Assembly (NCBI GenBank): GCA_964566055.1
Contig: CAZMHI010000018.1
Coordinates: 9,581 to 73,580 of the forward strand
Source of the DNA: TMED23 sp964566055
GTDB lineage: Bacteria > Pseudomonadota > Alphaproteobacteria > Rhodospirillales > UBA2165
DNA: 64,000 nt
Direction: 5' to 3'
The notes below the pieces were generated by a model. That model was given only the letters and a program-made list of their open reading frames with translations, was not told where the DNA came from and searched no databases. Positions 18,408 to 25,182 of this stretch are shown piece after piece. Every line of letters starts with the position of its first letter. Positions within the stretch are counted from its first letter, which is position 1. A program made the position numbers and the translations under genes.

Positions 18408-19394
18408 ATGACCAGCAAAACCACCGAAGACGCGCCATGGGAACCCAATCCTGAAGTGATGAAGTTATGGCCGGATATTTCGGGCAACACCATTAACGGA
18501 ATCGGTGAGACGGAGCAACACCCTCCGCGCCCGGTCTTTTGGCGGGCTGACGGGACCATCTCCCACACCGAGGTTCTGTTCTATTTCTATAATCGAGATA
18601 AGGATAACGAACGTATTACTGCCTCGCGCAAATTGCGTGAGGAGCCGATTGCCATGCCGCTGGTCGATATCGCGGCGGAGCAGATCGAGAAGTCTCCAGA
18701 AATTTGGAGTGAACTGGTTAAAAAAATGGCGCTGGAGATGGGCGCCGACCAGGCGGGTATCTGTGAGTACCAGCCTGAATGGACTTATGAAGATAGGCCC
18801 CAGCCGCAGGGTAAATGGGCGATCATGCTGGCCTTCGCCCATGACTACGACAATCTTAATACTGCTCCCCATGAAGACGCCTATATCGAGGTGATGGTGC
18901 AATATGCCCGGGCAGCAAAATCTGCCAAGCTGCTCGCCAATTGGATCAGGGAACAAGGCAGCCACGCTGATCCAAAGATGGGCCCCAATACCGAGGACGT
19001 CCTGATGATCCCGGCAGCCATTGAGGCCGGGCTTGGCCAACTCGGCAAGCACGGCTCGATGATCAACCGCAATTTCGGCTCGAACTTCCGGCTGTCGATG
19101 GTGCTGACCGATTTGCCGCTGGCGCCAGACGCTCCGGATGAATTCGGCTCCGAGGAGTTTTGTGAGAGTTGTCAGATTTGCGCCAATGCCTGCCCGCCCG
19201 ATGCCATCTTCCGCGAAAAGCAGCTCATCCGGGGCGACAAAAAATGGTATGTCGATTTCGATAAATGCATTCCGTATTTTGTCGATAATAAATGCTGTGG
19301 TTTGTGCTTGCCGGTCTGTCCGTGGAGCCGGCCTGGCATTGCCGAGAACTTGGTCCAGAAAATGGCCAAGCGGAAAGAGCAAGGCGCTGGATAA
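18408..19394 (+). CDS. Reductive-dehalogenase-like double 4Fe-4S protein (RdhA/QueG-type core)
   Basis: The 328-residue protein has a C-terminal double cluster region: Cys252/255/258/262 (CxxCxxCxxxCP) and a second set at Cys287, Cys296 or 297, Cys300 and Cys304 (CCGLCLPVCPW). Upstream is the block GLGQLGKHGSMINRNFG with SMVLTDLPL (208-238), typical of RdhA reductive dehalogenases and the QueG family. There is no Tat signal, so it should be cytoplasmic. No separate cobalamin-binding domain is apparent. The stop overlaps the start of the D-carbamoylase by one base (TAATG), which implies joint expression and perhaps a shared substrate. The reaction is unknown; dehalogenation is only one possibility, other cobamide-dependent or redox roles are open. 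Confidence 0.75.
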   Translation: MTSKTTEDAPWEPNPEVMKLWPDISGNTINGIGETEQHPPRPVFWRADGTISHTEVLFYFYNRDKDNERITASRKLREEPIAMPLVDIAAEQIEKSPEIWSELVKKMALEMGADQAGICEYQPEWTYEDRPQPQGKWAIMLAFAHDYDNLNTAPHEDAYIEVMVQYARAAKSAKLLANWIREQGSHADPKMGPNTEDVLMIPAAIEAGLGQLGKHGSMINRNFGSNFRLSMVLTDLPLAPDAPDEFGSEEFCESCQICANACPPDAIFREKQLIRGDKKWYVDFDKCIPYFVDNKCCGLCLPVCPWSRPGIAENLVQKMAKRKEQGAG

Positions 19395-20332
19395 TGCCGG
19401 AAAGAAAAATCACCGTCGGCGCAGCTCAGATGGGGGCTATCTCTGAATCCGATGACCGTGCATCGGTGGTTAAGCGTTTAATTGACCATCTCAAACACGC
19501 CAAAGACCGGAATTGTGATCTGGTGGTGTTCCCGGAACTTACCCTCACGACTTTTTTCCCGCGCAATTTCTATGAGGATGAAGCCGAACTGGAGAAATAT
19601 TTTGAAACCTCCCTACCCTCACCCGCTACGCAAGCCTTGTTCGATACGGCGATTGATCTCGGTATCGGCTTTTATTTGGGCTATGCTGAAAAGACGGAAG
19701 ACGGCGGCGAGGCCCATTATTTCAATTCGGCTGTGTTGGTCGACAAAAAAGGTGAGATTGTTCAAAAATACCGCAAAATTCATCTGCCGGGCCATGCCGA
19801 TCATCGTCCGCAGTTTTCGGTGCAGCATCTGGAAAAGCGCTATTTTGAGAAGGGTAATCTCGGCTTCCCCGTCACTAAAGCCTTCGGCGGCGTTATCGGC
19901 ATGTGTATCTGCAACGACCGACGGTGGGCTGAAACTTATCGGGTGATGGCCATGAAAGGCGCCGAGATGATTGTGCTTGGCTACAATACACCGACGCGGC
20001 CTTTTTGGGCAGAGCACGATAACCCGCAAAGCGATTTTCAAAACCACCTCAGCATGCAGGCCGGCGCTTATCAGAACTGCTGCTGGGTGGTGGGCACGGC
20101 AAAAGCCGGTATCGAAGATGGTGCGGGTTTAATTGGCGGCAGTGCGATCATCGCGCCAACCGGTGAGATTGTCGCTCAATGCCTGACCCGCGATGACGAG
20201 CTTATTACCGCCGAGTGCGATCTCGAGCTTGCCCGCGACTGGAAAGAGAACTTGCTCAACTTTGAAAATAACCGCGAGATCGACGACTACCAGATCATTA
20301 CCCGGCAAGCCGGCATCACTCCGCCTGAGTAG
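19394..20332 (+). CDS. N-carbamoyl-D-amino acid hydrolase (nitrilase superfamily)
   Basis: The start is the ATG at 19394, fused to the preceding stop as TAATG; the reading frame extends upstream but only as a shadow. The 312-residue product shows the nitrilase catalytic triad at Glu48 (VVFPELTLTTFFPR), Lys128 (KYRKIHLPGH) and Cys173 (GMCICNDRRW). The blocks HLEKRYFE, GYNTPT and LSMQAGAYQN closely resemble Agrobacterium D-carbamoylase. It would hydrolyse N-carbamoyl-D-amino acids to D-amino acids, CO2 and ammonia. The convergent neighbour is a D-hydantoinase, the preceding step of that route. Another carbamoyl amide substrate is possible. Confidence 0.88.
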   Translation: MPERKITVGAAQMGAISESDDRASVVKRLIDHLKHAKDRNCDLVVFPELTLTTFFPRNFYEDEAELEKYFETSLPSPATQALFDTAIDLGIGFYLGYAEKTEDGGEAHYFNSAVLVDKKGEIVQKYRKIHLPGHADHRPQFSVQHLEKRYFEKGNLGFPVTKAFGGVIGMCICNDRRWAETYRVMAMKGAEMIVLGYNTPTRPFWAEHDNPQSDFQNHLSMQAGAYQNCCWVVGTAKAGIEDGAGLIGGSAIIAPTGEIVAQCLTRDDELITAECDLELARDWKENLLNFENNREIDDYQIITRQAGITPPE

Positions 20333-20340
20333 CTTACCTC

Positions 20341-20440
20341 TTAACCGTCATTCTGGCGAAAGCCAGAATCCAGAAAGCTAACACCTGAGATTCAGTCCAC
20401 GAAATACTGGACCCTGGATCAAGTCCAGGGTGACGATGAG
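20341..20440. repeat. Intergenic palindromic repeat, copy 1
   Basis: Two hairpins are visible: ATTCTGGC-GAAA-GCCAGAAT at 20350-20369 and ACCCTGGA-TCAAG-TCCAGGGT at 20411-20431, followed by GACGA. A related unit with the same CTGGACCC...GGGTGACGA ending lies at 39525-39600. It sits between two convergent genes and could also act as a bidirectional transcription stop. Confidence 0.65.
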
Positions 20441-20451
20441 GTGTGTTTCGG

Positions 20452-21861
20452 TCAAACCTGCCCCGAATTTCCACGTTTTATGAATTGACCGCCACCGGCG
20501 CGGCCCAGCCAGTCATTGCCGTCGACAATCATCTCGCCACGTAAGAATACTTTTTTGACCCGGCCGATATTTTCGCGGCCTTCGAATAAGGAATAGTCCA
20601 CCCGGCTGTGGTGTTCGCTGGCTTTGATAGTCCAGCTTTCCTCCGGATCAAACAGCACGATATCCGCATCTGAGCCAACCGCGATGGTGCCTTTTCTCGG
20701 AAACAGCCCGAACAGTTTGGCAGGTGTGGTTGAGTTTAATTGCACAAATCTGTTCAGTGACAGCCGTCCCTGACGCACGCCGCCATCATAGATCAATGGC
20801 AGACGCGTTTCGACACCCGGGGCGCCATTAGGCATTTGAGCGAATGAGTCTTTACCGAGCTCCTTCGAATGTTCCAATCCCCAGCTTTGTTCGGTCAGGC
20901 AAAATGGGCAATGATCAGTTGAAATAACTTGCAGATCGTCAGTGGCCAGCCCCCGCCATAGCGCATCCTGATGCTCTTTAGAACGCAAGGGCGGAATCAT
21001 GGTATATTTAGCCGCTTCATTATTGGGCTTGTCATATTCATCTTCGGTCAGGAACAGATAGTGCGGGCAGGTTTCAGCATATATCGGCACGCCGTCATGG
21101 CGCGCTTCGGCAATGTGACTGATTGCATCCTGGGTCGAGACATGGACAACGTAAAGCGGCGAGTCGGCAAGCTTGGCGATCTGAATGGCCCGGTGTGCCG
21201 CCTCCCCTTCCGTGCCCGGCGGATGCACCCGGGGATGATTGAGGATTTCATTGCGGCCTTCAGCTACTGCTTCCTTGATCAACAAATCGATCAGCAGACC
21301 ATTTTCCGCATGGACACAAGAGAGGCCGCCATTTTCACCGGTCATGCGCATAATTTGATAGAGCTCGGCATCATCAATCATCATGATGCCCGGCATGACC
21401 ATGAACATTTTAAAACTGGTGACACCGTCATTTTGTAATACGGACTTCATATCGACCAGGGTCTGGTCATTAAATGTCGTGATGATCATGTGGGCGCCAA
21501 CATCGACACAAGCGTTCGCCGCCCTCGCCTGCCAATCATCGAGACCGGCAATAACGCTATCGCCATGAGGCTGCTGGGCGAAGTCAACCAGGGTCGTGGT
21601 GCCGCCGAAGGCCGCAGCCATAGTGCCGGTCTCAAAAGTATCAACGGTCTTGGCTGCCCCGACTTCGGCTTCAAGATGGGTATGCACGTCTACGCCGCCG
21701 GGCATCACCAGAAACCCGCTGGCATCAATCACTTCGACATCATCACCAACGGCTATATCGAGACCGATCATTTTAACGATCCCATCAGCCATCAGAATAT
21801 CTGCCGTGTAGTCGTCCGTGGCAGTAATTATCCGGCCGTTCTTGATCAGTTTTTCAGTCAT
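20452..21861 (-). CDS. D-hydantoinase / dihydropyrimidinase
   Basis: The 469-residue amidohydrolase has all ligands of a binuclear zinc site: His60 and His62 (DVHTHLE), carboxylated Lys151 (TSFKMFMVMPG), His184 (CVHAEN), His240 (VVHVST) and Asp316 (STDHCPF). It opens the ring of dihydropyrimidines or 5-substituted hydantoins to N-carbamoyl amino acids. The D-carbamoylase that would act next is encoded convergently, 120 bp away. The start overlaps the stop of the upstream aminotransferase gene by 4 bp (ATGA). Sequence alone does not separate reductive pyrimidine catabolism from hydantoin use. Confidence 0.9.
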   Translation of the reverse strand: MTEKLIKNGRIITATDDYTADILMADGIVKMIGLDIAVGDDVEVIDASGFLVMPGGVDVHTHLEAEVGAAKTVDTFETGTMAAAFGGTTTLVDFAQQPHGDSVIAGLDDWQARAANACVDVGAHMIITTFNDQTLVDMKSVLQNDGVTSFKMFMVMPGIMMIDDAELYQIMRMTGENGGLSCVHAENGLLIDLLIKEAVAEGRNEILNHPRVHPPGTEGEAAHRAIQIAKLADSPLYVVHVSTQDAISHIAEARHDGVPIYAETCPHYLFLTEDEYDKPNNEAAKYTMIPPLRSKEHQDALWRGLATDDLQVISTDHCPFCLTEQSWGLEHSKELGKDSFAQMPNGAPGVETRLPLIYDGGVRQGRLSLNRFVQLNSTTPAKLFGLFPRKGTIAVGSDADIVLFDPEESWTIKASEHHSRVDYSLFEGRENIGRVKKVFLRGEMIVDGNDWLGRAGGGQFIKRGNSGQV

Positions 21862-23240
21862 GATGTTTCAACTATGCCCTCCTCAATCAACAATTCCAAG
21901 GCCCGCCGGAATGCTGCTGCCGTTTGATCAATTTCGGCATTGCCATGACTGGCCGAAAGAAAGCCGCTGAAGCGTGGGCTCGTGTCGATGCCGTTGAGCA
22001 GCATTGCCAAGCGCAACAGCGCAAGAATTTCCGTGTCGTTCTCTGATAACTCGCTTAGCGGCATTTCCGCCGGGTCAAATTTCAAAGGATCAAGGTCGCG
22101 GTTATGCGAATTGGTGAAGAGATGAAAACCGGAATAGCTGCCATAGACTGCCCACTTTATTTTTAAATCAGCCAGGACCTGATTGAGTTGCCGGCGGAAC
22201 TGCGCGCCCTTGTTGCTCACTTGGGTGCAAATATCCGAGCTGCCAATTATCTCCAAAGCTTTACTGCCGGCAACGGCGCTCATCGGATTGGCATTGAAAG
22301 TGCCCGGGTGAGCGATTTTTCGCTGCCCCGCCTCGCGGCTGGCATTGAAATCGAGCTGGTTCATGATGTCCAAGCGCCCGGCCACCGCCCCGCCCGGCAA
22401 GCCGCCAGCCATAATTTTACCCAAGGTCGTGAGATCGGGCCTAACATCTGCCAATTCCTGCATACCGCCCGGGGCAACCCGGAAGCCGGTGACGACCTCG
22501 TCAAAAATAAGCAGGCATCCGTGCTCGTCGGCAATCTCGCGTAAGAAGGTGAGAAATTCCGGCGCTAAGGGCGTGGCGCCAAAATGCGCACCGGTCGGCT
22601 CAACGATAATAGCTGCAATATCCTGATGTTGGGCGAAGGCCGCTTCGACCAGATCACGATCACCAGCTTCAACGATAATATTTTCAGCAACGACAGAAGG
22701 CAAAATACCAGGGGGTGGCGCGTTGTCAGACGGCGCTTCATAACCCGTCACCACATGGTCCTGCCAGCCATGAAAATGCCCGGCAAACTGCAATATTTTT
22801 GAGTGCCTGGTGAAAGCTCTGGCTAGCCGCAGCGCCATCAAGGTTGCTTCGGTGCCAGACGAGGTAAATCGCACCTGCTCAGCTGAGGGAACCAGCGCAC
22901 AGATTTTTTCTGCCCATTTGACTTCGGCCTGATGCGCCGCACCCGGATGAGTGCCGAGTTGGGCCTGAGCCTCAACAACGCTGACAATCTCCGGGTGGCT
23001 ATGGCCCAAAATTAGTGCGCCATGGCCGCCGATATAATCGATATATTCATGACCATCAGCATCCCATTTACGAGGGCCAAGCGCCTTCTCAATGTAAATC
23101 GGATGGGGCTCCTGATGGCGAAGATCATGCGTCACACCGCTCGGCAGGACGTTGCGGGCACGTTCGGCAAGCTCCCGCGATTTCAGCGTATGCATTAAAT
23201 AGCGGTCTAGCAGTGACGACGATGAATCTTTAGTTGACAA
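21858..23240 (-). CDS. Class III (GSA-aminomutase-like) aminotransferase
   Basis: The 460-residue PLP enzyme has the fold-type I class III pattern: FTSSGTEATLMALRLAR, HFHGWQDHV, LLIFDEVVTGFR and the Schiff-base Lys275 in TTLGKIMAGGLPGG. It resembles glutamate-1-semialdehyde aminomutase and beta-amino acid aminotransferases. Coupling by a 4-bp overlap to the hydantoinase suggests it transaminates a product of that pathway, such as beta-alanine or beta-aminoisobutyrate from dihydropyrimidines, or another omega- or beta-amino acid. It is unlikely to be the heme-pathway HemL, given the context and the extended N-terminus. Confidence 0.85.
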   Translation of the reverse strand: MSTKDSSSSLLDRYLMHTLKSRELAERARNVLPSGVTHDLRHQEPHPIYIEKALGPRKWDADGHEYIDYIGGHGALILGHSHPEIVSVVEAQAQLGTHPGAAHQAEVKWAEKICALVPSAEQVRFTSSGTEATLMALRLARAFTRHSKILQFAGHFHGWQDHVVTGYEAPSDNAPPPGILPSVVAENIIVEAGDRDLVEAAFAQHQDIAAIIVEPTGAHFGATPLAPEFLTFLREIADEHGCLLIFDEVVTGFRVAPGGMQELADVRPDLTTLGKIMAGGLPGGAVAGRLDIMNQLDFNASREAGQRKIAHPGTFNANPMSAVAGSKALEIIGSSDICTQVSNKGAQFRRQLNQVLADLKIKWAVYGSYSGFHLFTNSHNRDLDPLKFDPAEMPLSELSENDTEILALLRLAMLLNGIDTSPRFSGFLSASHGNAEIDQTAAAFRRALELLIEEGIVETS

Positions 23241-23328
23241 GAATTACCCCCGAGCATTTTTGCTTTTCAATATCCTTTAAATCCTAGCCTGTCGAATTCC
23301 TTTTGACAAAGGGCTTCACGCCTCATTG

Positions 23329-23356
23329 TTGACGATTTTTCGCAACCGTGTAGAAC
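23329..23356 (+). promoter_or_regulatory. Candidate sigma-70 promoter of the MetE-C-like gene
   Basis: TTGACG (23329-23334), a 16-bp spacer and TAGAAC (23351-23356) precede the start codon at 23387 by about 30 bp. A GGGAG ribosome site at 23373 is well placed for that ATG. Confidence 0.45.
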
Positions 23357-23386
23357 TGAATAAAAAAAACCGAGGGAGAACATGCC

Positions 23387-24499
23387 ATGACCTATCAAGA
23401 TAGTTCCAAGCCGCCTTTTCGCGCCGATCATGTCGGCAGTCTACTACGTCCGCAACATCTGCATGATGCTCGCGCCAAACATCTCGATGATGGGGAGCCT
23501 TATGAAGAGCTTAAAGCGGTTGAAGACGAATGCATCAGTAATGCAGTGGCTAAACAGGAAGCCGCCGGCTTGAAAGCTGTTACCGATGGCGAATTCCGCC
23601 GCACCAGCTGGCACTATGATTTCTTATGCGGCTTGGATGGCATTGAGCAATCAGCTGCACCCCAAGGACCGGCCTTCAAAGGCGGACACAACATCAATTC
23701 GCTTGAGGTTAAAAGTAAGATCAGCAACCCCAACGGCGTTATGCTGGATCATTTCAAATTCTTGAAAGAGACGGCCAAAGTTACGCCGAAATTCTGTATC
23801 CCCTCCCCCAGCCTCGCCTACCACCGGGGCGGGCGGGACCTTATCGACCGCGATGTTTATCCCGACCTGGACGAGTTTTGGGCGGATTTGTGCGCGGCCT
23901 ACCGGGACGAAATCGTCCATCTCGCTGATGCCGGCTGCACCTATCTTCAACTTGATGACACAACCTTCGCCATGCTGTGTGATCCCAAAGTGCGTGGTCA
24001 AATGACGGAGCGTGGCGAAGACCCGGCACAATTGATCCGCACCTATGCGGCAGGGATTGCCGAAGCCATTAAGGAACGTCCGGACAGCATGACCATCACA
24101 GTTCATATGTGCCGAGGCAATTTCAAAAGTTCCTGGATTGCCGAAGGTGGTTATGAACCGGTGGCCGAGGATATGTTCGCCGGCGTGCCGGTCGATGGCT
24201 TTTTTATGGAATGGGAAACAGAACGCGCCGGCGGGTTTGAGCCGCTGCGCTTTGCCCCTCACGATAAAATGATTGTGCTTGGCCTGGTGTCATCAAAGTT
24301 TCCAGAATTAGAGAGCAAAGATGATTTAAAACGCCGGGTCGACGAGGCCGCCAAATTTATACCCATGGAAAACCTCTGCCTCAGTCCGCAATGTGGCTTT
24401 GCCAGCATGGTTATGGGCAATATTATCAGTGAAGATGCACAATGGCGAAAGCTGGAACTCATTGCCGAAACGGCGACGGAAATTTGGGGCAGCGTGTAA
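23387..24499 (+). CDS. MetE C-terminal-like (cobalamin-independent) methyltransferase family protein
   Basis: The 370-residue protein matches the short single-domain relatives of methionine synthase II: it opens with FRADHVGSLLRPQHL, has AVTDGEFRRTSWHYDF, the metal-ligand region VHMCRGN with a conserved His-x-Cys, and LSPQCGFAS with the second conserved Cys near the C-terminus. Such proteins use zinc to activate a thiol for alkyl transfer. True MetE has a duplicated domain of about 750 residues, so methionine synthesis cannot be assumed. It is transcribed away from the aminotransferase and toward the deaminase. Substrate unknown. Confidence 0.8.
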   Translation: MTYQDSSKPPFRADHVGSLLRPQHLHDARAKHLDDGEPYEELKAVEDECISNAVAKQEAAGLKAVTDGEFRRTSWHYDFLCGLDGIEQSAAPQGPAFKGGHNINSLEVKSKISNPNGVMLDHFKFLKETAKVTPKFCIPSPSLAYHRGGRDLIDRDVYPDLDEFWADLCAAYRDEIVHLADAGCTYLQLDDTTFAMLCDPKVRGQMTERGEDPAQLIRTYAAGIAEAIKERPDSMTITVHMCRGNFKSSWIAEGGYEPVAEDMFAGVPVDGFFMEWETERAGGFEPLRFAPHDKMIVLGLVSSKFPELESKDDLKRRVDEAAKFIPMENLCLSPQCGFASMVMGNIISEDAQWRKLELIAETATEIWGSV

Positions 24500-24555
24500 T
24501 TACACAAGATAATTGCTAACTTGATAACCTTTCCAAGGCTCTGTACTTCTACTAT

Positions 24556-25155
24556 ATGAGCAGTTCCCGAAATGAGCTTTGCGCCCGTTTGCTCGACGTG
24601 ATCGAGCAACACATTATTCCCCTGACCCGTGACGGCGTGGCTTCTGGCAATAAAGTCTTTGGCGCCGCGATCTTAAGAAAATCAGATTTGTCCCTGGTGA
24701 TCGCCGGCACCAATGAAGAAACCAAAAATCCTTTGAACCACGGCGAAATTTCGGTGCTAAATGCTTTTTACAACTTGCCTGAAGGCGAGCGGCCTCCTAC
24801 CAGCGAATGTATTTTTCTGGCGACGCACGAACCTTGTTCGTTATGTTTGTCGGCCATAACCTGGACGGGCTTCGATAATTTTTATTACTTTTTCGGCTAC
24901 GAAGATACGCGGGACGCCTTCAATATTCCCCATGACTTGAAGATTTTGCAGGAAGTTTTCAAAATACCGAACGGTGAATACGCCCGTAACAACGAATTTT
25001 GGCAATGTCAGGATATTATAGCCATGGCCGGCGAGATCGGCGGTGACGAAGGCGCTAAACGTGCCGCTCAGATTGATTCTATTAAAAACGAATATGATAG
25101 GCTTTCGGCTGTATACCAGGCGACTAAGGACGGAACTGACATCCCGCTAAGCTAG
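24556..25155 (+). CDS. Cytidine/deoxycytidylate deaminase-fold protein
   Basis: The 199-residue protein has a zinc deaminase signature: NHGEISVL (His plus catalytic Glu; HGE instead of the usual HAE) and HEPCSLCLSAITW (PCxxC). It is longer than TadA (about 150 residues) and its C-terminal half, with FNIPHDLKILQEVF, is not TadA-like, so tRNA editing is unlikely. A free pyrimidine, purine or related heterocycle is a better guess given the hydantoinase region beside it. It follows the MetE-C-like gene by 56 bp in the same direction. Substrate unknown. Confidence 0.75.
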   Translation: MSSSRNELCARLLDVIEQHIIPLTRDGVASGNKVFGAAILRKSDLSLVIAGTNEETKNPLNHGEISVLNAFYNLPEGERPPTSECIFLATHEPCSLCLSAITWTGFDNFYYFFGYEDTRDAFNIPHDLKILQEVFKIPNGEYARNNEFWQCQDIIAMAGEIGGDEGAKRAAQIDSIKNEYDRLSAVYQATKDGTDIPLS

Positions 25156-25182
25156 GGAGCAAAGGAATTTGCCGTTTTGAAA

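Noticed and set aside
18465..19382. Long minus-strand open frame (305 codons) opposite the Fe-S protein gene
   Set aside because: It is antisense to a gene with clear cluster-binding motifs, has no recognisable domain, and its residues reflect the codon pattern of the opposite strand.
19292..19393. Upstream in-frame extension of the D-carbamoylase
   Set aside because: The extra 34 residues lie within the Fe-S protein gene and are not similar to carbamoylases; the TAATG junction gives the natural start.
23651..24262. Minus-strand open frame of 203 codons opposite the MetE-C-like gene
   Set aside because: It is a shadow of a conserved gene, with no own ribosome site or domain.
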